Shown here: in pieces, positions 8,071-18,486 of the stretch
Position numbering within the stretch: the first letter of the stretch is position 1
Layout of the letters: each line of letters starts with the position of its first letter
NCBI GenBank assembly: GCA_903893315.1
Contig: CAITLU010000012.1
Coordinates: forward strand, 62,001 to 126,000
Direction: 5' to 3'
DNA length: 64,000 bases
Source: an uncultured bacterium
Lineage (GTDB): Bacteria > Desulfobacterota > Binatia > UBA1149 > CAITLU01
Notes under the pieces: generated by a model
Told to the model about the DNA's origin: nothing
The model's database searches: none
The model's input: only the letters and a program-made list of their open reading frames with translations
Position numbers and translations under genes: made by a program

Positions 8071-9897
8071 ATGCACGAACCCCTGCTGAAGGCGCTCCAA
8101 CCGCTGCGCTACCCCGTCGTCTGCTTAGGCATCGCGGCGTTGATGCTCGCCTCCGGTTGCAGCGTCACCGGCCGTTTCCCTTCGACGATGCACGGACCGG
8201 GGCGTCACGCTGCGGCCTCTTGGGAAACCGGGCAGCGGTTCGCCGAGGCTCCCGGTCTCGACGACAACGATCGTGCGGCCGGCCATTTTCTCGCGGCCCT
8301 GGTGGCGCGCTTCGACGGGGATTACCAGACCGCTACGCGCGAGACGCTGCGCGCCGTGAGTCTTAATCCGCGCCAGCCCAAGCTGCGCGAAGATCTGGCC
8401 ACACTCTATATCCGCAGCGGTGACCTGCGGCGCGCTCTCGAGCATGCGAGCGCTCTGAGTACGCTGGAGCCGACCAGCGTTGAAGCACGACTGCTGATGG
8501 CTAAGCTCAGGCTCGCTCTGCAGCAGTACGACGAAGCGGCAACCGAGTACCAGAAAATCCTGGAACTCGACCGTGAAAACGAGGAAGCGCTGGTGCTGCT
8601 CGGGGCCGTCTACAGTCGCCTTACGCGTCACGGCGAAGCGGTCGAAGTCCTGGAACGGGCTATCGCGCTCAACCCCGATTCTTTCATGGCCAACTTCGGC
8701 CTCGGCAAGGCGCTGGCGGCCTCGGCCAGATACGACGAGGCATTGAGAACCTTCCGTCACGCGGTGCGGCTCAATCCCTCGATTGCCGAACTCCACCTGC
8801 AGATGGGCTTCGTTTACGAACGGCTCAACCTTCGGGGCAAGGCCGTCGAGGCGTTCAACAAGGCCGTCGACTTCAATCCCGGACTCGAAGCCGCGCGTTC
8901 TCAGATCGGACCTTTGAAGGAAGATGACCCGGAAATCGAGGCGAAGTTGCGTCGCTACGAACGCCTGGTCGATTTCGACGAGGATCCGCTTGCGACCTGC
9001 GCGAAGATAGGACTGGTGCACTTTCAACGCGGCGACTATCTGAGGACGATCCTCGATCTCGACGTGGTGCTGGCGGCCAGACCCGGCGACGACGAGATTC
9101 GTTACTGGCTGGCCCTGGCCTACGACAAGGTGGGTGACATGGATGGGGCCGCGGCCGAACTGAGCGCGGTTTCCGCACGCGCACCACGCTACGTCGACGC
9201 CCGACTCTTCCTGAGCAGCGTGCTGGAAGAACAAGGACATCCGGAGGCGGCCATCGACGCCGTCAAGCAGATGCTGCGCAATGCGCCCGGCAACTCCGAC
9301 GGGCTGCGCCGTCTGATCGGACTCTACCGTGACGGTAAGCACTACGACGAGGCGATCGCGACGGCGCGCACGTTGTCGGACAGCGAGCCGCAGAATGACG
9401 GATACCTCTACGCGATGGCGTGGCTCTACGACGAGGCGGGGGACAAGGAAAAGGCGATCGCGTCGCTGCGCCGCGTGATCGAGATCAACCCTCAGAACGG
9501 CGATGCGCTCAACCATCTCGGCTTCAGTTATGCCGAGCGTGGCGAGAACCTCGTCGAAGCCGAAAGCCTGATCCGCCGCGCACTGGCCCTGCATCCCAAC
9601 AACGGCGCGGTAATCGACAGCCTGGGCTGGGTCTTCTACCAGCGCGGCGATTACAAGAACGCGGTGAACGAACTCGAGCGCGCGGTGGATCTGGCCGGCC
9701 ACGAACCGGTCATTGTCGAGCACCTTGGCGACGCCCATCTGCGGATGGGACGCGAGGTTGATGCGCTGCGTTCCTATCGCGACGCCGAAGCGCGCACCGA
9801 GGATGCCGAGCAGCGCCGACGTCTGCTGGAAAAGATCGACAACATTCGCCGTAAGTGGGCGGGCAAGCCCAGTGAGACCGCCGGTGGGTCTCTCTAG
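8071..9897 (+). CDS. TPR-repeat lipoprotein
   Basis: 608 residues from the ATG at 8071. An in-frame extension upstream to 7951 exists but would bury the signal peptide. Residues 12-31 form a lipoprotein signal with lipobox LASGC. From about residue 55 to the end there are a dozen or so tetratricopeptide repeats, seen as recurring 34-residue units with the W/L-G-Y-A-P spacing (for example LLGAVYSRLTRHGEAVEVLE and AMAWLYDEAGDKEKAIASLR). Such proteins are scaffold or assembly factors at the inner face of the outer membrane. First gene of the probable 8071-17787 operon. Confidence 0.85.
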   Translation: MHEPLLKALQPLRYPVVCLGIAALMLASGCSVTGRFPSTMHGPGRHAAASWETGQRFAEAPGLDDNDRAAGHFLAALVARFDGDYQTATRETLRAVSLNPRQPKLREDLATLYIRSGDLRRALEHASALSTLEPTSVEARLLMAKLRLALQQYDEAATEYQKILELDRENEEALVLLGAVYSRLTRHGEAVEVLERAIALNPDSFMANFGLGKALAASARYDEALRTFRHAVRLNPSIAELHLQMGFVYERLNLRGKAVEAFNKAVDFNPGLEAARSQIGPLKEDDPEIEAKLRRYERLVDFDEDPLATCAKIGLVHFQRGDYLRTILDLDVVLAARPGDDEIRYWLALAYDKVGDMDGAAAELSAVSARAPRYVDARLFLSSVLEEQGHPEAAIDAVKQMLRNAPGNSDGLRRLIGLYRDGKHYDEAIATARTLSDSEPQNDGYLYAMAWLYDEAGDKEKAIASLRRVIEINPQNGDALNHLGFSYAERGENLVEAESLIRRALALHPNNGAVIDSLGWVFYQRGDYKNAVNELERAVDLAGHEPVIVEHLGDAHLRMGREVDALRSYRDAEARTEDAEQRRRLLEKIDNIRRKWAGKPSETAGGSL

Positions 9898-10720
9898 CAG
9901 TACCCGCCGGGTCTGGGTCGTTTTCGCGTTGGCGTGGCCGCTCGGCGTGTCGGGACTGGCCGCGTGCACGCCATTGGTACCCGCATCGCCCGGACCATCG
10001 CTCGCCGTCGCAGCCGCTCCGACTCCCGTCGATATCGTCGAGATGCTCGAACGCCGCGACCGCAGGCTGGGTTCTTTTCGCGCCGAGGCCAAGCTCGACT
10101 ACCGGAGTCCCACCCAGCATTTCCGCTCTTCGCAGATGATCGCGGTGCTCGCGCCGGCCAGCGTTCGCATCGACGTCATGAATCCGTTCGGTGTCAGCTA
10201 CACGGTAGCCACCGACGGCGAAAGACTTGCGGCCTTCGATCGGCGCAAGAAGATCTACTACGAAGGCAAGGCGACCGCGGAAAACATCCGCCACTATACC
10301 GGCGTGCCGTTGTCGCCCTCCGAGTTGGCGGCCCTGGTTCGCGGGCTTCCGCCTCTGCTCGGCGCTGATCGAGGAGGCTCGGTCGAGAGTGCCGACGGCG
10401 CCTGGCTCTGGCGTCGCAGTCTTCCCCACGGCGGCAGTTTCGAACTTTGGCTCGACCTCGAGTACTGGGATCCGGTGCGACTGCGCGTGATCGACGCGCG
10501 CAGCGGGCGTGAGGTCGAAGTCACCTACTTCGACTATCTCGACCTGGACGGAGTCAGGGTTGCGCGCCGCATGGCGGTGTCTTTTTCCGACGGAGGAAAG
10601 CTCGGACTGACGTACCAGAACGTGTGGCGCAAGGTCGATCTGACGCCGGAGGCCTTTCGCATCCAGAGGCCCGAGCAGGCTGCCGTCGTCGACATGGACA
10701 AAGAGAGCGCCGGTGGCTGA
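9884..10720 (+). CDS. LolB/DUF4292-like outer-membrane lipoprotein
   Basis: 278 residues from the GTG at 9884; GTG 9872 is an equally readable start. It overlaps the TPR gene by 14 nt. The signal peptide ends in the lipobox LAAC. The mature part begins with VEMLERRDRRLGSFRAEAKL and is rich in beta strands (VRIDVMNPFGVSYTVATDG, then KIYYEGKATAENI), which resembles the LolB/DUF4292 lipoprotein-localisation fold. I infer a role in lipoprotein or lipid handling at the outer membrane. Family assignment is by general pattern, not by a diagnostic motif. Confidence 0.65.
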   Translation: MGLSSSTRRVWVVFALAWPLGVSGLAACTPLVPASPGPSLAVAAAPTPVDIVEMLERRDRRLGSFRAEAKLDYRSPTQHFRSSQMIAVLAPASVRIDVMNPFGVSYTVATDGERLAAFDRRKKIYYEGKATAENIRHYTGVPLSPSELAALVRGLPPLLGADRGGSVESADGAWLWRRSLPHGGSFELWLDLEYWDPVRLRVIDARSGREVEVTYFDYLDLDGVRVARRMAVSFSDGGKLGLTYQNVWRKVDLTPEAFRIQRPEQAAVVDMDKESAGG

Positions 10721-12413
10721 ACGCAAGGCGTCGGGTCCGGCGGCACTCGCACTTGCGCTCGCGACGTTGGCAGCGGCGTCGGTGCTGCTGTACGGCTGCG
10801 GAAAAGGCGCGGAAGAAGCGCGGCCAGCCCGGGAAAAGTCGCCGCTCGCGGCGGTTGTACCCGCAACACTCGATGCCGCGCCGGCCTACGGTGACGCGAT
10901 AGTTTTCGGCACCATCGGTGACGGCTCGACGCTGATCCCGATGCTGGCCTCCGACAGCTCCTCGCACGAGTACGCGGGCTATCTGTTCGACGGCCTGCTC
11001 GAATACGACAAGACCCTCAGCCACCTGGAGCCGCGCCTGGCCAGCAGCTGGGAAGTGTCACCGGACGGTCTGCAGATCACCTTCCACCTGCGGCGTGACG
11101 TGCACTGGACCGACGGCGTGGCGTTCACCGCGCGCGACGTACAGTTCGCGTTCGACACGATTCGCGACCCGAAGACGATGACCGCCTACGCGGAGGACTA
11201 CAAACAGGTGCAGCGCTTCGAGCTGCTCGGCGATTTTGACTTCCGCGTCACCTACGAAAAGCCGTTCGCGCCGGCGCTGGCGTCGTGGAACTCGATGATG
11301 GTGCTGCCGCGCCACCTGCTCGAAGGCAAGGACATCAACGAGAGCGACTTCTCGCAGCATCCGGTCGGGCTCGGCTCGCACATATTCGAGTCCTGGGAAC
11401 GCAACACCAGGTTCACGCTGCGGGTCAACCCCGATTATTATCGCGGCCGGGCCCACGTCGCGCAGGTCGTCTATCGGGTGATTCCCGACGAATCGACGCA
11501 GTTTCTCGAACTCAAATCCGGCGGTCTCGACATGATGGGACTGACGCCGCTCCAGTTCCGACGCCAGACCTCATCGGGGATCTTCGACCGCGACTTTCGC
11601 AAGTACCGATACGTCTCCAACAGCTACACGTACATGGGGTACAACCTGGACAACCCTTTGTTCCAGGACGTGCGTGTGAGACGGGCCTTCACCTACGCGA
11701 TCAACAAACAGGAACTCGTCGACGTGGTGTTGTTCGGGCTCGGCCAGGCCACCGAGGGGCCGTATCGTCCGGGAACCGCCTGGCTCAACAAGAACCTCAG
11801 GCCGTACGGGTTCGATCCAGCCAAGGCCAGGGCGCTGCTGGCCGAGGCCGGCTGGCGCGACAGCGACGGCGACGGCATTCTCGACAAGGACGGCAAGCCG
11901 TTCTCGTTCAAGATCCTGACCAACCAGGGCAACGACCAGCGTCTGAAGACCGCCACGGTGATCCAGAAGCGCCTGCGCGACATCGGCATCGACGTCGCGG
12001 TGCGGGTGGTCGAATGGTCGGCGTTCATCAACGACTTCATCGACAAGCGCCGTTTCGACGCGATCGTGCTCGGTTGGAGCCTGTCGCTGGATCCGGATCA
12101 ATACGACATCTGGCACTCGTCCAAGACCGGCTACAAGCAGTTCAACTTCGTCGGTTTCAAGAACGCCGAAGCCGACGAACTGCTGGAAAAGGGCCGCCGC
12201 ACTTTTGACGACGCCGAGCGCCGGCGCATCTACGACCGTCTCCAGGAGATCCTGGTCGAGGAGCAGCCCTACACCTTCTTGTACGTGCCCGACTCGCTGC
12301 CGATCGTGGCGTCGCGTTTCCACGGAATCGAAGAGGCGCCGGCCGGTATTTCGTGGAACTTCCCGCAGTGGTACGTTCCGAGCGCCTCGCAGAAGTACAC
12401 AATCACGCCCTGA
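10713..12413 (+). CDS. dppA: Peptide/dipeptide ABC transporter substrate-binding lipoprotein
   Basis: 566 residues from the GTG at 10713, overlapping the previous gene by 8 nt. The lipoprotein signal ends LLYGC. SBP family 5 features follow: a two-lobe protein with [19 protein letters not shown], the segment [18 protein letters not shown], and the aspartate-rich loop [15 protein letters not shown] seen in many members. It captures oligopeptides (or nickel/sugar-like ligands) in the periplasm. The permease and both ATPase genes follow at once, so the importer is complete. Ligand unknown. Confidence 0.92.
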   Translation: MAERKASGPAALALALATLAAASVLLYGCGKGAEEARPAREKSPLAAVVPATLDAAPAYGDAIVFGTIGDGSTLIPMLASDSSSHEYAGYLFDGLLEYDKTLSHLEPRLASSWEVSPDGLQITFHLRRDVHWTDGVAFTARDVQFAFDTIRDPKTMTAYAEDYKQVQRFELLGDFDFRVTYEKPFAPALASWNSMMVLPRHLLEGKDINESDFSQHPVGLGSHIFESWERNTRFTLRVNPDYYRGRAHVAQVVYRVIPDESTQFLELKSGGLDMMGLTPLQFRRQTSSGIFDRDFRKYRYVSNSYTYMGYNLDNPLFQDVRVRRAFTYAINKQELVDVVLFGLGQATEGPYRPGTAWLNKNLRPYGFDPAKARALLAEAGWRDSDGDGILDKDGKPFSFKILTNQGNDQRLKTATVIQKRLRDIGIDVAVRVVEWSAFINDFIDKRRFDAIVLGWSLSLDPDQYDIWHSSKTGYKQFNFVGFKNAEADELLEKGRRTFDDAERRRIYDRLQEILVEEQPYTFLYVPDSLPIVASRFHGIEEAPAGISWNFPQWYVPSASQKYTITP

Positions 12414-12426
12414 CCAAGCGCCGACG

Positions 12427-13401
12427 ATGCTTTCCTACCTCGCCAAACGTCTTGCCGGTTTCGTTCCGCTGCTGCTCGGGATCAGCTTCGTGTCGTTTCT
12501 GGTGATGGCGATGGCGCCTGGAACGCCGGTCGATCTGATGACCGACCTGAACCCGAAGGCGAGCCCGGAAGCCAGAGAGAGGCTCGAGAAGTTCTACGGC
12601 CTCGATCAGCCGCTCTACGTGCAGTACGGCCTGTGGCTTGGGCGCATCGTCAAGGGCGATCTGGGCACCTCGTTCTCGCGCGATCGCCGTCCGGTACTCG
12701 ACAAGATCACCGAAGCGCTGCCGATCACGCTGTTCCTTAACGTTCTGGACCTGACGCTGATTCTCGGCCTGGCCATCCCGATCGGGATCTACTCGGCGTC
12801 GCGGCAGTACTCGCTGGTCGACCGGGCCACGACGGTGTTCGTGTTCGTCGGTTTCGCGATGCCGAGTTTCTGGGTGGCGTTGCTGGCGATGATGCTCTTC
12901 GGCGAGCAACTGGGCTGGCTGCCGATCTCGGGACTGCGCTCGCTCGACTACGATTCGATGAGCCTGCTCGGCCAGATCGGCGACCGCATCCGTCATCTGA
13001 TCCTGCCGGTGGGGATCGCGGCGCTCACCGGACTGGCGGGGCTGTCGCGCTATATGCGTTCGAGCATGCTCGAAGTGCTGCGGCAGGATTACATCCAGAC
13101 CGCGCGGGCCAAGGGGCTGTCAGAGCGCGTGGTGGTGTATCGTCACGCGCTGCGCAACGCACTGCTGCCGGTCGTGACCATTCTGGGTCTGTCGATTCCA
13201 GGTCTGATCGGCGGCTCGGTGATCGCGGAGACGATCTTTGCGATTCCCGGCATGGGCCGACTGTTCTACACCAGCGTGCTGATGCGCGATTATCCGGTGG
13301 TCATGGGCATAACGCTGATCGGCGCGGTGCTGACTTTGTTCGGCAACCTGCTCGCCGATCTGATGTACGTCGCTGTCGACCCGAGGTTGAGGAACCGCTG
13401 A
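12427..13401 (+). CDS. dppB: Peptide ABC transporter permease, DppB type
   Basis: 324 residues from the ATG at 12427. The N-terminal membrane segment is [19 protein letters not shown], followed by the periplasmic [12 protein letters not shown]-like loop and five further membrane helices. The EAA loop that docks the ATPases reads [15 protein letters not shown] followed by [11 protein letters not shown]. The start lies 13 nt after dppA, and the stop overlaps the dppC start (TGATG). Confidence 0.93.
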   Translation: MLSYLAKRLAGFVPLLLGISFVSFLVMAMAPGTPVDLMTDLNPKASPEARERLEKFYGLDQPLYVQYGLWLGRIVKGDLGTSFSRDRRPVLDKITEALPITLFLNVLDLTLILGLAIPIGIYSASRQYSLVDRATTVFVFVGFAMPSFWVALLAMMLFGEQLGWLPISGLRSLDYDSMSLLGQIGDRIRHLILPVGIAALTGLAGLSRYMRSSMLEVLRQDYIQTARAKGLSERVVVYRHALRNALLPVVTILGLSIPGLIGGSVIAETIFAIPGMGRLFYTSVLMRDYPVVMGITLIGAVLTLFGNLLADLMYVAVDPRLRNR

Positions 13402-14225
13402 TGGGCAGGCGATTGCTGCGTAATCCGCTGGCGGTGGCCGGTGGCCTGATCGTCCTGGTATTGTTCGTTGCGGCCGTGCTCGCGCCGTGGCTGACGCCGT
13501 ACGATCCGAGCGACTTCGACGCGGCCCACGTGCTCGAAGGTCCGTGCGCGCTGCACCTGCTCGGCACCGACGGTCTGGGCCGCGACGTGCTGAGCCGTAT
13601 GCTGTTCGGAGCGCGCGTCTCGCTGATGGTCGGTTTCGTCTCGGTCGGGATTTCGAGCCTGGTGGGCGTGACCCTCGGCGCGGTGGCCGGTTACTTCCGT
13701 GGTGTGGTCGATACCGTGCTGATGCGTTTCGTAGACGTGATGCTGACGTTCCCGACCTTCTTCCTGATACTGGCGGTGATCGCGTATCTGGACGCCAGCA
13801 TCTGGAACATCATGCTGGTGATCGGGCTGACTTCGTGGATGGGCGTGTGCCGTCTGGTGCGCGCCGAAGTGCTGAGTCTGCGCGAGCGCGACTTCATGGT
13901 CGCGGCCGAGGCGCTCGGCATGAAACCTTCGCGGGTGATCATGCGCCACGCCTTGCCCAATGCGATGGCGCCGGTTTTTGTCGCCGGCATCCTCGGCGTG
14001 GCCGGTGCGATCCTGGTCGAGAGCGCGCTGTCGTTTCTCGGCATCGGCGTGCAACCTCCTCAGCCGAGCTGGGGCAACATACTTACCGAAGGCAAGAGCA
14101 CTCTCGGCGTGGCCTGGTGGCTGTCGGTGTGTCCGGGCCTGGCAATCTTGATCACGGTGCTCGGCTACAACCTGCTCGGCGAAGGACTGCGCGACATCCT
14201 CGATCCGAGACTGAGGTCCAGGTGA
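13401..14225 (+). CDS. dppC: Peptide ABC transporter permease, DppC type
   Basis: 274 residues. Characteristic DppC/OppC features are [21 protein letters not shown] near residue 50 and the EAA loop [20 protein letters not shown]. The C-terminus [16 protein letters not shown] is typical. Forms the transmembrane pore with DppB. Start codon overlaps the dppB stop and its own stop overlaps the dppD start. Confidence 0.93.
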   Translation: MGRRLLRNPLAVAGGLIVLVLFVAAVLAPWLTPYDPSDFDAAHVLEGPCALHLLGTDGLGRDVLSRMLFGARVSLMVGFVSVGISSLVGVTLGAVAGYFRGVVDTVLMRFVDVMLTFPTFFLILAVIAYLDASIWNIMLVIGLTSWMGVCRLVRAEVLSLRERDFMVAAEALGMKPSRVIMRHALPNAMAPVFVAGILGVAGAILVESALSFLGIGVQPPQPSWGNILTEGKSTLGVAWWLSVCPGLAILITVLGYNLLGEGLRDILDPRLRSR

Positions 14226-15223
14226 CCGGCAGCGACACTACGCATCTGCTCGACGTCCGCGGGCTGGTAACCGCATTCGACACCAGCGATGGCGTCGTGC
14301 GCGCGGTTGACGGCGTTGACTTCCACGTCGCCGAGGGCGAGACGGTGGCGCTGGTCGGCGAGTCCGGCTGCGGCAAGAGCGTCACTGCTCTGTCGATCCT
14401 GCGACTGGTGCAGGCTCCGGCCGGCCGCATCGTGGCGGGCCGCATCGAACTGGGCGGCACCAATCTGCTCGAACTTCCCGAAGTCGAGATGCGCAAGGTA
14501 CGCGGCGCCAAGATCGCGATGATCTTTCAGGAGCCGATGACTTCGCTCAATCCGGTGCTGACCGTGGGCTATCAGATTGCCGAAGCGGTGCGCCTGCATC
14601 GCGGCCTTTCCAGGAGCGATGCGTGGAAAGAGGCGGTGCGTGTGCTCGAACTGGTCGAGATGCCCGATGCTGCCGAGCGTGCCGCTAGTTATCCGCACCA
14701 GCTCAGCGGCGGCATGCGCCAGCGCGTGATGATTGCGATGGCGCTGTCGTGCGATCCGCGCCTGCTTATCGCCGACGAGCCGACCACCGCTCTCGACGTC
14801 ACGATCCAGGCTCAGATCCTCGAACTTCTCGATTCGCTGCGCGCAAGGCTCGGCATGGCGCTGCTGCTGATAACCCACGACCTCGGAGTGGTGGCGGAGC
14901 GAGCCGAGCGCGTGCTGGTGATGTACGCAGGGCGCGTGATCGAAGAAGGGCCGGTGGATGCGGTGTTCGCCGATCCCCACCATCCCTACACCCGGGGTCT
15001 GCTGCGTTCGGTACCGCGGCTTGGCCGTGAGCGCGGACCACTGGCAACGATCCCCGGCGTGGTGCCTAAACTCAATGCGTTGCCGAAGGGCTGCCGCTTC
15101 CGAGATCGCTGCGACGCGGCGGTGGCCGAGTGTGCGAGCGTGGATCCGGCGCTTGCGCCGCTCGGCCAGGGACGCCGCGTGGCCTGCATCGTCGCCGCCG
15201 CTCACGGAGGGTTACGCTGGTGA
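14222..15223 (+). CDS. dppD: Peptide ABC transporter ATP-binding protein, DppD type
   Basis: 333 residues from the GTG at 14222 (4-nt overlap with dppC). Walker A is GESGCGKS, the Q-loop is in [12 protein letters not shown], the signature is LSGGMRQRV and Walker B is [12 protein letters not shown], followed by the switch His in LLITHD. The C-terminal oligopeptide-transporter domain carries the Cys pattern [14 protein letters not shown], which in this family can bind an Fe-S cluster. Confidence 0.93.
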   Translation: MTGSDTTHLLDVRGLVTAFDTSDGVVRAVDGVDFHVAEGETVALVGESGCGKSVTALSILRLVQAPAGRIVAGRIELGGTNLLELPEVEMRKVRGAKIAMIFQEPMTSLNPVLTVGYQIAEAVRLHRGLSRSDAWKEAVRVLELVEMPDAAERAASYPHQLSGGMRQRVMIAMALSCDPRLLIADEPTTALDVTIQAQILELLDSLRARLGMALLLITHDLGVVAERAERVLVMYAGRVIEEGPVDAVFADPHHPYTRGLLRSVPRLGRERGPLATIPGVVPKLNALPKGCRFRDRCDAAVAECASVDPALAPLGQGRRVACIVAAAHGGLRW

Positions 15224-16311
15224 ACGCCTCTAACGTGAACGTTGCGCCGGGAAATGCGCCCGGCGTCGGCGCAACTCCGCCGGATTCCAGCAACTCGCTG
15301 CTGCGCGCAGTCGGTCTTACCAAGACGTTTCGCGTCGGAGGCAGCCTGTTCGGCGCCGAACGCAGCGTTCACGCCGTCACTGACGTCAACCTGGAGTTCG
15401 GAGCAGGACGCACCATCGGCATCGTCGGCGAATCGGGCTGCGGCAAGTCCACTCTCGGCCGCCTGCTGCTGCGTCTACTGGTGCCGACCGCTGGCCGCGT
15501 CGAGTTCGACGGCGTCGATCTGGCAACGCTGACGCCGCGCGACCTGCGCAGCGCGCGGCGCAACATGCAGATCGTCTTCCAGGATCCCTACGCCTCGCTC
15601 AATCCGCGGATGAAGATCGGCCGCATCGTCGGAGAAGGACTCGAAGTGCACGGCGTCGCGACCGGCAAGGAAGCCCGCGAGCAGGTGCTGGCCTTGATGG
15701 CCCGCGTCGGACTCGGCGCCGATGCCTACGACCGTTATCCGCACGAGTTCAGCGGCGGCCAGCGCCAGCGCGTCGGTATCGCCAGGGCGTTGGCTCTGTC
15801 GCCGCGCTTCGTCGTCGCCGACGAGCCGGTATCGGCTCTCGACGTCTCGATCGGAGCGCAGATACTGAATCTGCTGATGGAACTGCAAGACGAACGCGGG
15901 CTGGCCTATGCGTTCATCTCGCACGACCTGCGCGTCGTCGAACACGTCAGTCACGACGTCGCGGTGATGTACCTAGGCCGCATCGTCGAACTCGCACCGG
16001 CCGCCGAAATCTACGCAGGCGCGCGCCATCCTTACACGCAGGCCCTGCTGTCGGCGGTGCCAAGCGTCGAAGGCAAGGACCGCAAGCAGCGCGTGATTCT
16101 CGGCGGCGACGTACCGAGTCCCCTTGATCCGCCCAAAGGCTGCGCCTTCCATCCGCGCTGCGCGATTGCCGTCGCACGTTGCCGCGTCGAAGAGCCGCAG
16201 TTGATCGATGACGGCGGTCATCGGACGGCTTGCCATCTGGTCGCAGGCGACCATTTGTCGGGGCACGGTATGGCGGGCGGCGCCGAGGCGCATCTGTCGC
16301 GGCCGGCGTGA
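15220..16311 (+). CDS. dppF: Peptide ABC transporter ATP-binding protein, DppF type
   Basis: 363 residues from the GTG at 15220, with GGAGG about 10 nt upstream, overlapping dppD by 4 nt. Walker [11 protein letters not shown]-loop [12 protein letters not shown], signature FSGGQRQRV, Walker [13 protein letters not shown] and FISHD are intact. The C-terminus has the paired-Cys pattern [14 protein letters not shown]. Partner of DppD. About 30 residues at the N-terminus before [11 protein letters not shown] look disordered. Confidence 0.93.
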   Translation: MNASNVNVAPGNAPGVGATPPDSSNSLLRAVGLTKTFRVGGSLFGAERSVHAVTDVNLEFGAGRTIGIVGESGCGKSTLGRLLLRLLVPTAGRVEFDGVDLATLTPRDLRSARRNMQIVFQDPYASLNPRMKIGRIVGEGLEVHGVATGKEAREQVLALMARVGLGADAYDRYPHEFSGGQRQRVGIARALALSPRFVVADEPVSALDVSIGAQILNLLMELQDERGLAYAFISHDLRVVEHVSHDVAVMYLGRIVELAPAAEIYAGARHPYTQALLSAVPSVEGKDRKQRVILGGDVPSPLDPPKGCAFHPRCAIAVARCRVEEPQLIDDGGHRTACHLVAGDHLSGHGMAGGAEAHLSRPA

Positions 16312-16323
16312 GACCGCCGGCAT

Positions 16324-17787
16324 GTGAGTGCGCACAGTGATCGCGACGCCGTGAGTGGGCTGGGCCGCGTTCTGCGCCGCTTGCCGCGTGCGTTGCTGCT
16401 CGTCAGCCTCGGCGCCTACTGCTACGCCTTCGCGTGGTTGCTTCACCTTCGTCACTCGCGTTTTGCGACTCTCGACTTCGATCTGGGAATCTTTGACCAG
16501 AACGTGTGGCTTCTCGCTCATGGCCGCAGCTTTCTGACTACGCGGGGTCTGGAGGTCTTCGGTCATCACGCCAACTTCGGTCACTTGCTATTGGTTCCGT
16601 TCTACTGGTTAGGCGCAGGGCCGAACTTTCTCGACAACGTGATGGTCGCTTCGGTGGCCGCCGCAGCGGTTGTCGTATTCCGAATGGCGGCGCGTCTTTC
16701 TGGCAGCGAGTGGATAGCGCTGGCGTTGGCCCTGGCTTTCGCGTGGCAACCGACCACGACCTGGCTGTTGCAGGAAAGCTACCATCCCGAGGTGATGGCG
16801 ATTCTTCCGCTGTTCCTGGCCTTCGACGCCGGACAGCAACGACGCTGGCGCGCCTACGCGCTGTGGCTGCTATTGGCCGTCTCGTTCAAGGAGGACGTGG
16901 CGCTGGCCGCGCTGATGCTCGGCGTCTTGGTGGCGGTGCGAGGGCACAGGAAAGCCGGAATCGTGACCGCGCTTGCAGCACTGGCCTATTTTGTCCTGGT
17001 CATCGAAGTGCTGATTCCGCACTACGCTCCCCAGGGTGCGTTCTACCAGCAGTTCTACGGTCATCTCGGCGCCACTCCCGGCAGCGCCGTGGGGACTGTC
17101 CTGACCGCGCCGCAGCGGGTCTTCAACCAACTGAGAAGTGCGGGCGCGGCAGGTTACGCCCGCGACATGACGATCGGTTACGGGTTCTCGCCGTGGCTCT
17201 CGCCGCTACCCTTGCTAATCGGCCTGCCGCAGTTTGCGGCCAACCTGCTTTCTCAGCACTCGTTCACCTGGAGCCCGCGTCTTCACTACGCGGCGCTGGT
17301 GCTGGCGGCGGCGACGCTGGGAATGGTCGAGGGAGTCTGCTGCCGGCGACGCGTGCGCCACCGCTGGTTGTTGGCCGTGCTCGTCGTTGCCTGCACCGCG
17401 TCGACCACGCTGACGCGCGGAATCGGCCCGGGAAGCGTCGACTTCCGCGCCGGCTACTGGCCGCTGGTGAACGGCCCGCGTTACGCGACACTCGCCAAGG
17501 CGGTTGCCCTGCCGGGACCTTCCGACGCGGTCGCGGCTACGTACAACCTCGTCCCTCATCTCACACATCGCGAGTTCATCTACCGTTTTCCGAATCCGTG
17601 GCGCGCGTCTGACTGGGGCGTCCGCGGCGAGAATCCTCAGGATCCGGCGGGCGTCGATTGGCTGGTGCTCGACAAGCTAGTGTTGGGTACCGAGGATCGC
17701 GCGCTGCTCGACCAGTTGATCGCCGGTGGGCAGTGGAGCGTCAGCCTCGACCGACGCGACGTACTGGTGCTGCGGCGGAAAAGATGA
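16324..17787 (+). CDS. DUF2079 family polytopic membrane protein
   Basis: 487 residues from the GTG at 16324, 12 nt after dppF. Roughly ten membrane segments. The N-terminal FATLDFDLGIFDQNVWLLAHG and FGHHANFGHLLLVPFYWL segments are the hallmark of DUF2079, a GT-C-like fold predicted to use lipid-linked sugars. The soluble tail ends in VSLDRRDVLVLRR. Function in the cell is unknown; transfer of a sugar to a surface molecule is the usual inference. Last gene of the operon. Confidence 0.8.
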   Translation: MSAHSDRDAVSGLGRVLRRLPRALLLVSLGAYCYAFAWLLHLRHSRFATLDFDLGIFDQNVWLLAHGRSFLTTRGLEVFGHHANFGHLLLVPFYWLGAGPNFLDNVMVASVAAAAVVVFRMAARLSGSEWIALALALAFAWQPTTTWLLQESYHPEVMAILPLFLAFDAGQQRRWRAYALWLLLAVSFKEDVALAALMLGVLVAVRGHRKAGIVTALAALAYFVLVIEVLIPHYAPQGAFYQQFYGHLGATPGSAVGTVLTAPQRVFNQLRSAGAAGYARDMTIGYGFSPWLSPLPLLIGLPQFAANLLSQHSFTWSPRLHYAALVLAAATLGMVEGVCCRRRVRHRWLLAVLVVACTASTTLTRGIGPGSVDFRAGYWPLVNGPRYATLAKAVALPGPSDAVAATYNLVPHLTHREFIYRFPNPWRASDWGVRGENPQDPAGVDWLVLDKLVLGTEDRALLDQLIAGGQWSVSLDRRDVLVLRRKR

Positions 17788-17933
17788 CGGCGTCGTGCGG
17801 GCGCGAAACTTAGCGCCGATCTGGTGGCGCGAGTCGCGACGCACATGTAGCTTGCTGGAAACCAACGACCGAGCACTAATCACCGCGCTGCTGTGCGGGC
17901 GTGACGGCACGGCCCATGTCAGGCAAACGCGCG

Positions 17934-18251
17934 TCAGCCAACCTTGGCGGTCTTGTTTTTCCTGGCCGGCCGGCGCGTCTGTGCGACGAGACGTATTTCG
18001 ACGCGGCAACCTATTGCGCGTGCGTAGCGCTGGAGAGTTGCGATGGACGGAGAATGGCGGGCAGTGCCCGACTCCAGCCTCGCGATCGCAGACTGAGTCG
18101 TCCCGGCGCGTGCGGCCAATTCGGCCTGCGTCATTCGAGCCGCGGCCCGAGCACGGAGCAATTCGCCAGGAAATACGAACTCGTCCTCGAGTCCGTCATA
18201 CGCGGCGCGCACGTCACGGTTAGACAGCGCGCTGGCCTTGAGAGGCAGCAA
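17934..18251 (-). CDS. XRE-family HTH protein, HigA-type antitoxin-like
   Basis: 105 residues. An HTH_3 domain spans about residues 34-88: MTQAELAARAGTTQSAIARLESG followed by PSIATLQRYARAIG. The preceding VRAAYDGLEDEFVFPGELLRAR segment is typical of antitoxins paired with HigB/RelE-type toxins. The basic tail (TRRPARKNKTAKVG) is unusual. No intact toxin frame is found in the 235 nt upstream on the same strand, so it appears to be an orphan. The start may also be internal. Confidence 0.7.
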   Translation of the reverse strand: MLPLKASALSNRDVRAAYDGLEDEFVFPGELLRARAAARMTQAELAARAGTTQSAIARLESGTARHSPSIATLQRYARAIGCRVEIRLVAQTRRPARKNKTAKVG

Positions 18252-18486
18252 GGACGAGGTTGCGATGCCACTGATCTACCCAGAATCTTTCGGTCGTAAG
18301 GCGAGGCTGGTGTTTAGAAGGCTCAGGACGATGCGCGCTTGTGGCCGCTCCGCTGACTTCTGGCTCCCCGGCGGTCTACGCCATCGCTGCGAGTGGATGG
18401 TGGCGTGAAGTTGGTCCGGTTTGAGTTTTTCCGAGAGGCAGTGGGGTGGAGGAATCTCGGCTCGTCGTGTCGGCAATGCGTCGCCG

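Noticed and set aside
8125-10092. 655-residue antisense frame across the TPR gene (also similar long frames at 1942-3216, 23653-25170, 30171-31361, 4192-5886 and 50510-51784)
   Set aside because: Repetitive Arg/His/Val/Gly-rich shadows of well-supported genes on the other strand; high GC removes stop codons.
11860-11905. EF-hand-like Asp-rich loop in the peptide-binding protein as a calcium sensor
   Set aside because: This D-x-D-G-D-G loop is common in the SBP family 5 fold and does not indicate a separate calcium domain.
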